Source: Homalodisca vitripennis (taxonomy: Eukaryota; Arthropoda; Insecta; Hemiptera; Cicadellidae). Taken from it: a stretch of 64,000 nucleotides of DNA. Location: NCBI RefSeq assembly GCF_021130785.1, contig NC_060214.1, positions 1,949,001 through 2,013,000 on the forward strand, read 5' to 3'. Positions 1 to 12,760 of this stretch are shown piece after piece (the first letter of the stretch is position 1; every line of letters begins with the position of its first letter). Both the position numbers and the translations under genes were made by a program. The notes beneath the pieces were generated by a model. That model was given only the letters and a program-made list of their open reading frames with translations, had not been told where the DNA came from and did not search any database.

Positions 1-2087
1 ATCTACCGTTTCCTGAAGCTTCCATCCTCAAATAATCTTTATAGACTGCAGTACTTCCGTAACTATTTCCAGCACTAGAATTCCAGTACTGGAGTTTTAG
101 CTATTCAGCAATAGCAAAATATACACATACTACTGTAACCTATGCATTACATTACACAGTTAATAGATACGGGAATCTACTTCAGTTCTCGTTTGAAACG
201 CATAATCCTTTTGTGCCAATATAACTGAGGATAAGTCTCAATGAACGTTATTTTAGGGGAACCAGTTACCGACTGTACTTGTATGTGCCTCCTTACTACA
301 TTTCTGCTTCGAGAGAATTTATATATAATCTTCCGAGTAATAGTCTTTAGTACCTGATTTTAATTTAAGTTTGCTAATAGTACGTTCATACAGAAATACT
401 TTAGTATTCATCTCCACCAATAAATACGGCATGAGTAGATAGATTTGTAAATACAAATTTACAACTACGCTCGAGTTACCTCTCATGTAACACAATGTAA
501 CAAATTACTGCTATACATTAAAATCAGTATATGAAAAATATTCCATCGTTTATATTGTTAAATTGATGTTTTAGAACGGGCAAGCGCACTAAACTCATGA
601 CACAGAATCACATACAAATCACCAATGGACACAAATACATGGTTACCGTACTCTGACTCTGACAAGTTTGCACCCACACTCAGCCAGTCGGTACACGTGC
701 TGGGGAACGAAGTTACTGTCAGACTTTCCACTCGAAGAGATTTCACTGAGAATTTAGTTCATTTTATTTGCATGTACTTTTCACAGCTATCAATTTTAGA
801 GTATTTAGTTTACGTTTATTGAATTTTCAAAGTTATACATAAGGAAAATCGCATTAACGTCTCATTAGTGAACAGTGTGTTAGGGAAGTCTTCATTGTTT
901 CTCGGAAATTTTGTTGAACAGTGCATTCATAATTTTTTAGGATGATCCCGATGATAATTGTAAAGAGCTATTTTGGTCAATTTAGGTCTTCATTTTTTTA
1001 AGTGTATCTAGCACGCTATATTATTCCTAGGATGGGTTTAGGGGTTGAGAGATCTTGAAAATTAAAAAGTAGAACCTGAATCTAACATTAAAGTTAATAC
1101 AAAACAAAAGATAAAAGATATTTTGACACTAACATTATAAATACGTTACCTATTACTTTGTTAAATCCCTTAACATGCTTGATTTGATTTATATATATCA
1201 CAGCTGTTGGCATTTTTCAAATATATACTCAATATAAGACAAGAATTAAGATTATGAGTAAAACCTGCCAATAAATGTTCGAGTTCATAACACATATTTA
1301 TCTTTTTAAGAAAGGACAACCTTATATTTCTTTCATTATAAATTTTTATCACTGATTGTTAGGTAATGGTGAATTATAATAATTAACACAGCCACATGTG
1401 CTGGATGTCTAATTAAAGAGATAAGTCAACAAACAATCTAAACTGGAGGAAGCAGATATATGCAAGACCAGGACTACCAACTTACATTTATCTAAGCCAC
1501 GGTCTATATTATCCAGAGTAATCCATGCTTGCTGTCCATGATAAATAGGGTTTACAGAAAATTGCTTAGAAAATAAAGAACTGCTTGAACAATAATAATT
1601 CTTAAAAGTTATTGATTTGATAAAAAGATACTTTACGAAACGGACGAGTAAATGAATAAACTTTAAGAAGGGACAAACACTGCATATTGGACAATATGTA
1701 GAGTATGGTAAAGTATGTAGGTTTATAAAAAGTTCATTTTATAAAGTAGTGAATATTCTGTGACAAATTCCTAGCGATTCAATTCACTGTGATTGAATAA
1801 AGCAATATATCAGTGAAACGTTAATGGTTTCCATAAATATTCCTGCAGCAATCGCCGAGCATTTGTCACTCTTTTATATTATGTGCGGGTGACTCATGAC
1901 TTTTACTCATGTGATGTTTTGCTGAGTATTTAGGCTAAATCGTCTTATGAGCCAATTTGCAACACAATTAGAGTATGATTGATAAGTTGTTAATTTTCAA
2001 GCGCTTATCTACCAGCACTAAGGAGCAGGTAAGGGAAAAAACCTGTATTATTTATAAATAATTATAAACACTAGGTCAACTTCTGTT
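1..2087. other. A+T-rich DNA without recognisable gene
   Basis: I see no exon-like G+C rise, no protein family motif and no clear tandem repeat. The short overlapping open frames near 558-822 lie on both strands over the same DNA and carry no recognisable domain. Confidence 0.5.
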
Positions 2088-2560
2088 CCATGACAGCTTC
2101 TGTCACTCTAAAAGGTCCACAACCGTCAACGACATCGTTCCTGCTTCAGGCCAGACATACGGGGCGGTAAGATTACCTCGAACCCATGACAGCTGTTGAC
2201 ACCTGAATTGCTACACAACCGTCTACGTCAACGTTCCTTCTTCAGGAAAAGACACACGGGGGGCGGTACATCTACCTCGAATCCATGACAGCTTTTTTCA
2301 CTCCAATCGCTCCACAAAACACCTTGACAGCGTTTCTGCTTCAGGCCAGACACACGGTTCAGTACTTATACCTCGGATCCATGGCAGCTGTTGACACTCC
2401 AATCGCTCCAAAAAAAACACGTTGACAGCGTTCTTGCTTAAGGCCAGACACACGGTTCAGTACGTGTACCTCGGATCCATGGCAGCTGTTGACTCTCCAA
2501 TCGCTCGATAAAAGTCACTGTCATCGTTTATGGGACTCTAGGTGAAAGGATTCCACCATT
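2088..2560. repeat. Tandem array, about 97 bp unit, ~4.6 copies
   Basis: The marker CCATG(A/G)CAGCT recurs at 2088, 2184, 2283, 2379 and 2477, giving spacings of 96, 99, 96 and 98 bp. Each unit also carries a conserved GCTTCAGGCCAGACACACGG-like block. Units have diverged by substitutions and small indels, the last two being most alike. The array is clearly richer in G+C than the surrounding DNA. The unit length is not a multiple of three and no frame runs through it. Confidence 0.9.
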
Positions 2561-4165
2561 TGAACTTTTCCGACTACTACAATAATGTGTACACAACATA
2601 TAAGAGGGTAACAAGCAGCTATTGAGATACCCACATATCTTCACGAGACAGAAAATGAGTCCGCTTTCTAACTATGTTATGGCCGAGACGCTTCCTAAAC
2701 GATCAGAGCAACCAGCTATTCGGAAATGATCATATGAATTTGAGTTGGAGTTTAAGGTAAAACTCAGAACAACTTATGTTGTACCAAATATATAGATTCC
2801 AAATAAACTATGAAACATAATTATAAATATTACACAATATGTTTGCGTTAAAAATGGTCGTGTCCAATGACTCACTAAGTGAATTTGAATTGAATTGTCA
2901 GTTTTACATAGACTTAGTGGGGGTGATTTGACTGTGTAGTTCTATAAACGAGATTTAACAATACCTAATATTAATTTTGCAACGTTTTAATATGTACAGT
3001 ACTTCTAAAACTTATTTTTATAGAAATTAAAAAATGTTTGTGGATTCGAAGTAAAGAAACCCCGACCTGGGTTATTTACTGCCAATACCTCAGCACAAGA
3101 CTGCAGGGTGTGATGAATCATTCCATGCAATAGCTTGGCGATTACGGAATGCTCTCAGCCGCATCTCTTACATTGACCGGAGCGTAATGTTTGGAAGATA
3201 GCAGAATGTACCATGAGTATAACAGTTAATCTGATGCTGTTTTAGTTGTTTTATTATAATTTTATCATTCAAAAACATTATACAAGTCATGTCGTGTAAT
3301 TTCGGTAATATTAGTGGAGGTTCCATTTTAAGTAATCATAATTTTAAATGATTATACCTCCATTTCTTTTTTATTTTAATTAAAAAACCAACAAGGAGTG
3401 GTTTATTCGTGTCAAAAAAAATAAATTTGATAGTAATTATTCTTATTTTCCTGGGTTTTAAAAACACAATATCTGGGATCCAGGAGGTGTGTGATTTGGT
3501 GACAGTTGTCACTGTTAATACAATTAGAATAATTAAAGTACTTATACCGAGTAAGTATTTGTATGTTTCGAGCACCATAAAAGTATAAGGAAATGGAAAT
3601 TTGGAAAAAAGCCATGAAATAAACCAATTTTTTTTCTCTCTTTCCCGTTGTCAATTATTATAAATTACATACCCCTCTGACAGTAACCCTTGCTGTCATT
3701 GTAGCTGTGACGTCATCTTGTTATGTAGATAATAAAATCGTCAATAATAATTTTTCAGTTTTTTTAAATACATTTACATACAATACAGTTTTATGTGAAG
3801 CTTGATTTTCAATATTTATTTGCGAAATTACGTGCGGCATTTGTATTTATCTAACTAAATAAGGAGACAATTGACATAAAATAAAATTAAATTTAATAAT
3901 GAAATGAATCCAACGTTTATAATAAATGTAATGACAGTTTTGTATTATGAAATCAATATTAAATTTGATAGACCGCAGAATACTCGATCACCTACCAAAC
4001 TATACCCAATTGCGTACCATTACGTGGTTTACTATAGTCGTCGTAACATCTTCATACATATTAAGAAGTAATTCATGTATGATATACTACTCATCTACTT
4101 TCCTAATAATATCAATTGTGTAGTAAGTAAGCAAGTACATACATTGAATTCCAGTAAAAATTTAC
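2561..4165. other. Gene-free A+T-rich stretch
   Basis: There is no supported gene. A slightly G+C-richer patch at about 3060-3200 looks like an old unclassified repeat. Overlapping minus-strand frames at 3336-3654 are low-complexity and show no family motif. Confidence 0.4.
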
Positions 4166-4195
4166 GTTTACATTTTATAACGACTTAGATATACA

Positions 4196-7024
4196 ATTAC
4201 AAAAAATAATATAAAAACTGGAATAAACCTATGCCAATAAATAATCTGTTAATATTAATGTGTTATTTTTTATTTAATTCTTATTGTTTTAACTACTTTT
4301 AAGGGAAAATAATGTTTACTTTTTAATTATCTTCTTTCAAAGTTACGAAAGAGTATTTAGCTAATCCTTATCTAAGATGTTCCTCTTTGTTTTTTCCTTG
4401 AATTAAAAGCAGTATTACTTAAAGCAAGAGACAAGGACATTGTCACTAATTAGAGAGCAGTTAAACTAAAGTAAGTAATACAGCACTACCTTTGTAACTA
4501 AATGTATTTTTACATTTCATATAAAAAGTGTTATTTCTTTTATGTGATATTGTGGTTTATCAAAGTTTTATAAATGAATATTAAAACAATATAATGTTGT
4601 TCCACTGAAAGCAATAATATTTTATTTTATATGTGTGTGAATTTGTGCTTTATTTTTAAATATAAAATATTTTAATATATATAAAACATGTTGGTTGCAT
4701 TTGAAAATTAAATAGCGGCATTAAATATTATTTAAACGGAAATATCTAAATATTTATAAGTTGGCGAAAATATTACCAAATTTCTGTAGGAAATTGGTAA
4801 GAACGGAATATATTTATTACTAATAACTGATACATTGCGAGTTTAGACCGTTCCTAAACATGTCCAGTTCCACGTTTCCTCACTTACTGTGAAGAGATCA
4901 ACAATAGAACACAAGAACAGCTAACAAAGTTACTTGGAATGCGGTAATGTTTTTACAGTAACTCTTTGTCAAATTTAGTCCTATGTTAGAAATTACCAAG
5001 GAAAATGGTACAATACATTTACGGTTATGTACTATGTAAATGTTTATTTAATATCTTATTTTTAACTTCTTTTTCAGTTATTATGAATAGTTTATGTTTT
5101 GTAATGTTTAGCTGAAGGATTACTGAAAAGTAAATCTACTTATAAGATTTCCAGAAGGTACCAAACATAAATATTGTAATTATGGAACCTCTAAGAACCC
5201 CTCTCCTATAACTTTTTTATAAGTGATACAAGTATATATAACATATCAAACTGTCTAAAAATCCGATCCATTTCGCAATCTATCAGGTTATACTATCATG
5301 TAAGTTATTTTTTATTATATGAAAGTATTTTGAGCTATTTCTCCGATGATTAGACGTACATTGTGTTTTAAAACGTCAGCTGGCAAAACAATATTTGTTT
5401 TATTTTAGGGTTCTTTCTAATGTTTTACTTTTACAGTTTGTTTATTCTGCAGTTAGATGAAAACATTGTCATAAATACTATTTTAATATGACAAATAAAC
5501 ACTCCATTTATAGTAGAGTCTTTTATAGTAGAACGCCCAAAACGCTTACGAAATCCTTCTAAGAAAATTGAACGGATTCCATTTTCTGATTTCCTTTAGC
5601 TGAAATTGTTGTTTTTTCGTTTTAGACATTTTATACATGGTGTGGTAATATTACTGACAAAATGTTAAATATATAAAGTGACTATTGAAAGGTTTAAGGG
5701 TTAAAATGAATGGACCAGGGGTAGTTTTACAACTAGTTATGCCAACGTACATTGTAAGTTAATAAACAATAATATCGTAAGAAGCAAAGAATAAATTGTT
5801 TTACTTAATTTGTAATATTAAATGTGTTGGTTTGGTTCTAATAGAAAACAAAACAAAATAAGCGCCACAATGACGCAACGCCAGTAAATATTTATTGTTC
5901 AAGCACAAATGTGACAGCATGCCTTGCTTGCCCCGTTTTCGTTATTCATATTTCATCTGATATAATTAATCTGATACTGAAACATGCAACATTAAACTGA
6001 GATGAAGAGAAACACATGTTGTACGGTATTTATTTTCGTATCTTACAATTTGTGAATGCTGTCGATACTTTCATGTTCGGTTCACTCCATAGGAAACAAT
6101 AATCATTGTTGTAACGTATTATTAAAGCATATTACTGAATAAAATTCAGTAATAAACAACCTATTTGGTTTCATAAAAATATTAATGTTATTAATTTCAA
6201 ATGAAAATCAAAAAGTGTACTATTGTTTATATGCGGATGTACTTTTTAGAGTATAATAAAGTTTCATGGAGTTAATGTGTGAGATTTACTATCGATCTTG
6301 CTGCCCTCACTGATATTGTGCAACGTACAGTTATACCAATTCAGAGGTGGAGAGTGAACTGTAAAGTGATGTGTGATGTTATATAGTTCAACGTACAGTA
6401 GTACACAATCAGCGGTGGAGAGTGACCTGTAAAGTGATGTGTGATGTTATAGTGCAACGTACAGTTATAACCAATTCAGAGGTGGAGAGTGAACTGTAAA
6501 GTGATGTGTGATGTTATATAGTTCAACGTACAGTAGTACAAAATCAGCGGTGGAGAGTGAACTGTATAGTGATGTGTGATGTTATAGTTCAACGTACAGT
6601 AGTACAAAATCAGCGGTGGAGAGTGAACTGTAAAGTGATGTGTGATGTTATATAGTTCAACGTACAGTAATACAAAATCAGCAGTGGAGAGTGAACTGTA
6701 AAGTGATGTGTGTTAAAGCCTTGAAGTGACGTCACAGTAAGTGATTACGGCTCACACATCCTACTTCAGTTGACAATCAGACGAATGTGAGTTGATGTCT
6801 GAATGTCTGCTGTCTTCGTGTCATACTGACAGCAGTGGTGCCAACTTCAAATAAACATCTTCCATTTCTTGCGTAACAGTGGACCGTCTGGTGAACTAAA
6901 CCATGTCTTTGAAATACCCCTGTGAACTTTAGTTTAGCGCAGTTTTACGTTAGAAGTAGACAGAGCTACTTATCTTACAACATCTAATATATTCCTTTTA
7001 TTAATATAGTCCACACATGTAAAT
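4196..7024 (+). repeat. Left arm of a large inverted repeat
   Basis: Read on the opposite strand, this segment aligns with 17481-19668. Landmarks that pair in reverse order are GGAATAAACCTATGCCAATA (left, near 4220; reverse complement near 19630), TTCCACTGAAAGCAATA (near 4600 and 19270), the CTGATATAATTAATCTGATA area (near 5960 and 18510), the ~67 bp minisatellite, and the block around TGACGTCA (6728 and 17777). The left arm has about 610 bp (roughly 4717-5325) that the right arm lacks. Similarity fades outward to about 4165. The arms have many substitutions and indels, so the duplication is not recent. Confidence 0.85.
6320..6715 (+). repeat. ~67 bp minisatellite inside left arm
   Basis: About six units with a GTGATGTGTGATGTTATA marker at 6366, 6434, 6501, 6569, 6635 and 6703. 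Each has a partly conserved core reading GTACAGTAGTAC...AGCGGTGGAGAGTGAACTGTAAA. The first and third units share a variant (GTACAGTTATA...CCAATTCAGAGG), which suggests a two-unit higher-order pattern. The same unit, inverted, forms the array at 17800-18160. Confidence 0.9.
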
Positions 7025-7026
7025 GA

Positions 7027-7149
7027 GAATGAAACAAGCATTTCCAGATATTCGCTAATTATTTAGTGATACATCAAACCTACGTTGCGAGATCTGTAAT
7101 CTTATCTCTTTCACAGGTGCATGGCTAAATTAACACATAAACACAATCT
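7027..7149 (-). repeat. Dispersed repeat copy (GATCTC/CGTAGG family), inverted
   Basis: The reverse complement matches 16203-16325 closely (GCACCTATGGAAGAGATCAG type start, TGTATCACTAAATAATTAG core, TTCATTC end). More distant relatives with the same layout lie at 29370-29520 and 30090-30180. It may extend the inverted-repeat arm inward or be an independent insertion. The class is unknown; the motif is a GAAGAGATCAG...GATCT(C/T)(A/G)AAACGT hairpin. Confidence 0.7.
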
Positions 7150-8142
7150 CAATTTTTGAGAATTGGTATATTTGAGAAATCGAACTGTTTAGGTTATAAT
7201 TTTTAAGTTTTGAATTTAGCTATTTTTTTTTTAATTTAGTACATGAATTCCTGCATATTTAACCATTTTAAGAGTTACTATTTGAAATTACCGATTTTAT
7301 TGATTAGGAACCAACTAATTACACCAGCTGGTAAAAATTTTAATAAAGCATTGAAGTTAGAATACATATTAATATGCTCCAGAACTGTGGTCTGCATTAA
7401 TGTCAAGGAATTTATTTATTTATTACTGTAAAGAAATTATGGTAGTGTAAGTGTTTCTAGTACAAGATTAAAGTAGGTGTAAGTAACTGTAAAAGGGGTT
7501 TCACCACTATTTCAGGCACTTATGGTTCATCCTAAATTGTGAGATGATTTATTTCATATATCAATAACAGGTGTTACAAGTATTGAGTATATTGTTGACA
7601 ATTGTAGCAAACTGAAAATATCCATGAGAAACTGTGTAATTTACGTGAGCTGTGGTTAGGAGTAACATATCTTCCTCTCTTACACCAACATGTTATCTTG
7701 TTAGGGTAAAATATTATCAGTAGTATTATTAGTTACAATACTAGTGTGTGATCGATTTTCCCTCGTGCAGCAAATCATAATGCTAAACCGTTGTCATAGA
7801 AACTATGTTTGAGAATGACTAATTCATTCCTTATAATATTTTAATACTAGCACTATTTTATTAAAATGGAAGCAGGATGCATCTTTTCAATCCAACTAGA
7901 ATTTTAATTTTGTCTATTTTTAAGAGAACCGGGGTAACAAGTTACAGATTTTACATACATTTTACAAAGGATTTAATATTTTAGATTTTTTAGTTATTTA
8001 CTTATTATAGTATGATACAATTTTACCAAGTACATGCGTGTCATGTAAGGAATGTGTGACCATGTCCTCAATAATTCCTTCATCCATGGTAATTCCTAGT
8101 AATTATTTGATAGTCAAATTGCCTACTAAATGCATATTTCAA
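7150..8142. other. Inner spacer, nothing recognised
   Basis: A+T-rich DNA with one 62-codon open frame at 7243-7431 (+) lacking a convincing family match. I see no repeat structure. Confidence 0.35.
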
Positions 8143-8225
8143 TAAACAGTTGAATCGCAAAAAGTACTTGCTCCGCCGGAACTCGAACCCTGATCTCTCA
8201 CTTGCCGGGTGAATGTGCTACCATT
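8143..8225 (-). repeat. tRNA-derived SINE relic (tRNA-like head)
   Basis: Read on the minus strand there is a TATAATGGTAGC A-box-like block, an anticodon-arm-like region, and GGGTTCGAGTTCCGGC, which contains a B box (GGTTCGA). This is followed by an A/T-rich body (AAGTACTTTTTGCGATTC on minus). I infer a tRNA-derived SINE head rather than a functional tRNA gene: the acceptor stem does not close and the anticodon stem is only about three pairs. A short (AC)n/(AT)n tract adjoins the 5' side at about 8220-8245. Confidence 0.6.
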
Positions 8226-8659
8226 ATACACACACACATATATATGTCGCGAAATGCAGTCACTCCCATATGCTACAACAGGAATAGGACGCTAGTAACG
8301 CAAGGTTTAGGGCGCTATAGTAGCACCGGGGAATAGTAAGCTAGTTACACAAATAGTAGGATTATAGTATCAGCAGGAATATGACGCTAGTAGTGCCACG
8401 AGTAGTTTCTTTTCCTCCACACCGCAATGTACACTGCCTGATTGTTTCGCAATATGCCAATCTACACTTCTCAGTGCCGTGTTCTGTCAGTGGTAAAGGC
8501 ATAATTAATTTAACGATTTTCCTACCTATTGAAATTTACTCTTTAAACTAATATGAACAGACAATTTTTAAGCAGGAATATGGAGGAGCCCGACACTTTA
8601 AAATAACCTCCTTTTTAATTTGCTTTTGTCTTATGTAACATTATTTACTGCCTTTTAAT

Positions 8660-9600
8660 AGAATGCACTAGATCTAAATGTAAGTTTGTCACATGTATGA
8701 GGTACAGAGTTGGTTTAATACACTCCATGAATTATTCAATTCCCGATAATTTGTCACTGACAATCGTTGTTATTCTTTACTCTTCAGTTACTTCTACCCA
8801 TTTCTCTGTCTCTGAACCACAGTGACAGACTTAAAGTATAACTACCTATATCTCACACGTATGAAAACAGGCAGTGTAAGTACCTATATTTCTTCAAGTA
8901 CTTGTATGAGGTGTGGAGTCGTTGCAATACGCTTTGTGAATTACTCCTGATACTTTGTCACTGAAAATAGTTATTCTTTACTTTTTAGTGACTTCTACCA
9001 TTTCACTCTGTACCACAGTAACAGAATGGAGGTCTAAGTACCTATCTCTCACATATATGAAGACAGGAAGAGTCAGTACCTATATCTCACATGTATGAAA
9101 ATTGGAAGTGTAAATACCTATATCTCACATGTATGAGGTGTGGTATCGGTGCAATACGGCCTATGAATTACTCCTGATACTGTGTCACTAACTATGGTTG
9201 TTATTCTTTAATCTTCAGTGACTTCTACCATTGCTCCCTGTTCCACAGTGGCAGACTGGAAGTGTAAGTACCTATATCTCAGATGTATGAAGACTGGAAT
9301 AATAAGTACCTATACAGCACACGCATGAGGTGTGGTGTTGGTGCAATACGGTTAGTGAATTACTCCTGATACATTGTCACTGACAATCGTTGTTATTCTT
9401 TACTCTTCAGTGACTTCCACCATTGCTCCCTGTTCCACAGTGGCAGACTAGAAGTGTAAGTACCTATACAGCACACGCATGAGGTGTGGTGTCGGTGCAA
9501 TACGGTTAGTGAATTACTCCTGATACTTTGTAACTGACAATCGTTGTTATTCTTTACTCTTCAGTGACTTCTACCATTTCTCTCTGTCCACAGTGGACTG
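8660..9600 (+). repeat. Degenerate tandem array, ~150-225 bp units
   Basis: A block near TTGTTATTCTTTACTCTTCAGT recurs at about 8762, 8966, 9193, 9389 and 9540. It is followed each time by GACTTCTACCATT...CCACAGT and preceded by GAATTACTCCTGATAC. Between these lie varying numbers of a shorter sub-repeat (GTAAGTACCTATATCTCACA...GTATGA), which explains the uneven spacing. No coding frame is maintained. Confidence 0.85.
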
Positions 9601-9811
9601 GATACATTAATAATAATTTATAAAACGTAGTAAGAATCCTTATAATTCTAATTTTTATTTTATTATTTCTATGATCTATTGGATGATACCATTTTTGCTG
9701 TCGGAAGTACAACTAATATTTTTTTTAGCCACTCAATATCGTATTAGTTGTTCATAAACAATCTTATAGTAGTGATTAATACCAATAAGTTTATCTTATT
9801 CCAATCAAAGT

Positions 9812-10048
9812 AGCACATCAACCGAGCATGGCAACAAAGGAGTCTCCTCAGGAATGAGCACATCAAGCGAGCATGGCAGCAAAGGAATTTCCTTATAAAT
9901 GAGCACATCAAGCGAGCATAGCAACAAAAGAGTCTCCTCAGGAATGAGCACATCAAGCGAGCATGGCAACAAAGGAATTTCCTTATAAATGAGCACATCA
10001 AGCGAGCATAGCAACAAAGGAGTCTCCTCAGGAATGAGCACGGTGGAA
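9812..10048 (+). repeat. 45 bp minisatellite with 90 bp dimer structure
   Basis: The GAGCACATCAAGCGAGCAT marker recurs every 45-46 bp, five times. Units alternate between a CAAAGGAGTCTCCTCAGGAAT type and a CAAAGGAATTTCCTTATAAAT type, so the true period is 90 bp. The unit is 15 codons, so minus-strand frames stay open through it. I treat those as by-products of the repeat, not genes. Confidence 0.9.
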
Positions 10049-10049
10049 T

Positions 10050-12419
10050 CTCTTTAGGAATGATCCAAAATGTAAATTTTTAAGTTTAATCTTCTTATGT
10101 TTGGCCAATTAACCAACTACTAATTCGATTTTCATGACAATCAGCGTGAAACATTGAATAATATTTTATCCTCTAATGCCTGTTCAACTATTAGAATTAT
10201 AATGCAGTATAATTTGACCTGTATCGTATTGCATCATTTATGCTCTATATAAAGAGCTATTAGACTCAGAGGAAATGATAAGTTAAGAGTTTTTACAGGG
10301 CGTAATGTTGCACCGTAATTGCGGTTCAGTGCATTGTCTGGCTATTAACTGCAGGGACAATTAAGTTTTCTGTCCCGGTTATCATAGCCACATATTTACT
10401 GTGACTTATAAAACATCTTGTGTCAATGACAGAAACTATGGCAATTACAAAATGTGTATTTAGCTCAACAGTATCATCAATCAAATTAGTGTTGCAGATG
10501 GATGTGATAGAACATATTCATATGCAAAAACACGCTGATTCAGGTTGTGGTTGGCACACTATCTAGCCTCACATCTATATATTTCACTGTGGATGACTTT
10601 GGCTGTAAAATATAATTTTTACCCAGATGATGTCGTCTTTATTAACATATTACTAGGTTCGGAATCCGGTTATATGAGACCCCGAGATCCAAGATGGCCC
10701 TCGGAACCAATGCAGATTTAAAGGTTATACGGCCAACCACTCCAAGCAAGGGAATGATTGTGTTACAAAATACTGTACACAGTTGCTATTACCCTCGCTA
10801 CATTTTACTTTTCGCGATGCATTTTTTTTCCAATTATTATAAACATAAAACTGAAAAGCACAACAAAGTATGCTAGTATGCTATCTTGTATTTATGGTTT
10901 ACGGCGGCCTTAGTCATGGCTGTTTGACAACATAATAACATTCCTACAGCATCACAACTCACCCAAGATGAACTCAGGCTACGGTCTAATGTCGGTCCCC
11001 TGGATATCATGTACAGGTCATCCACAGCGAGAATTATAACGCCTTATAAATATCGACCAGGTAATTTTCATCCTAGAGGACTATGGACATTTTACAGAAA
11101 TCTACCTCAAATTTGGCTGATTTAGAACCAAACTTTGGAATCAGCAAACGACATTTTGGTCTTTATTATTAATTCATTTATCTTATACCTTGATTAATTT
11201 CTTCCACTACACCACACGTTATTTTACTCGTGTTGTGTATGGTTTTCTTATGGGTTTAAATATACTCTAGAACTAGGACATAATTTTCTTCCGATCTTGT
11301 ATTCACTTGATCTTCTGCAGATGTTCAGCCCAACAAATATTGACGTGTTTCTCTCTAAACACAAACTAATGTGTATAGAATGACTATTTAACAGGATCCA
11401 GTATATTACAAAAATTATTTTAAATAAACAACCTCTGACTTGAGGCAGAAGTGTGATAGTATCCGGCCTTGTGTTAGTCAAGGAGCCAGATTCCCATGAG
11501 CTGTGTGTAAGTATTAATTTTGAATTTATCTGAGAACGTTTTCTAAATATTAATATTAATGAATAATATGGTTATTAATAAGAGGAACTGAGATTTTACC
11601 TTTTGCTTGTGTTGATTAAAGTCAGTAACGAGTCTGTACGTGGCTATTAACAACCTTCTATTGCATCAGTGTTACTTAATTAAAGTACTTAATTAATTAA
11701 CTTATCTGCTTAAAGCTAATTATTGTTTTATGGTCAACATATCGTGATAAAACTACTTCGGGGTCATCAGTCCAATTTTACTAGCAAGCATGATCATCTG
11801 CATGCAGTGGATTTATGTTAAAGGGAAGTACGTTATTAGGCAATTTATTTGGAGACTTTAGGTTAGTATAAGGGACGTTTATTAGGTCTATATGACTATT
11901 TTGTTTTAAAAGTTATTGTAATTATTGTTAGTCAGCGATTCGTCCCAGACATGTATCAGCTCATTATATCATCAGGTTGTTACAATACCTGACTGTCATA
12001 TTTGAAGGCTAAATTTGATTTATTAGCGTTTACCCCCTTGTACTTCGGTACAAACCCTTATTCATGATTCTTTTATATTTAAAAGAAAAGTTGGTGAAAC
12101 TTTTTTTTTTATATTCTCAAGATGCTCAACAGTTTTTATGCTCACCTATTTTTGTATTTACAACATATCTCACCAACTATTGCTTAACTTATATACTTTA
12201 ACGGTAGTACTATGATTATTTTAGTGTCTCAATGGTTCAATGGAATTAAAATAGACAATTTATAAATGTCTGTGAGTACTTGAATTCAAGCAATGTCATG
12301 GGTTCACTATGAAACAAGATATAGCATCAAAATCAAAAAGACTTAAGGTGGTATATGCGTTTTACGTGTGTAAACTACCAGTATATTTTAGACCTTTAAT
12401 ACAGTTCTTACTCTCAAAA
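10050..12419. other. Spacer between arrays, no supported gene
   Basis: Mostly A+T-rich. Small G+C-richer islands at about 10660-10760 and 10970-11060 could be old transposon pieces, but I recognise no motif. Open frames at 10694-10876 (+) and 11248-11481 (-) show no family features. Confidence 0.35.
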
Positions 12420-12760
12420 AGGCACTGATACGAGGTGTGGGGCTGAGGATCAATAGTCCTGCCCATCCGTGGGAAATTTCTTGTTAGTCCAATGGCTACA
12501 ATGCTGAAAACGTGACACAAAAATGAAAGGAATATCGATTGCTATGAGGAGGAAGCGTGGCACGCACTTGAGGCACAGCGACTAAGGTGTTGGTGGGCAC
12601 AAAGGGCGGTGGTGGTGGTGGCACCAACATCTACAGCAGAATGCAGTGACCATGGCTGCTTTATAGCTTACAAAAAACCAGATCATGCCCTGCCTGAAGG
12701 CATGAACCAGATAGGAGACTCAGTCTTGTTGTACTGGGTAATGAATAATAAAAATGAATT
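12420..12760. repeat. G+C-richer island, probable old interspersed repeat
   Basis: The stretch contains a (GGT)n run (about 12607-12622) and a base composition unlike its surroundings. There is no long open frame on either strand. I suspect a degraded transposable element but cannot name the class. Confidence 0.3.

Noticed and set aside
7243..7431. 62-codon frame with a vague chemoreceptor C-terminal look
   Set aside because: The length and composition are expected by chance in A+T-rich DNA; there are no splice sites or conserved motif.
8160..8225. Functional tRNA gene on minus strand
   Set aside because: It has A- and B-box-like blocks, but no closed acceptor stem and a poor anticodon stem. 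Better explained as a SINE head.
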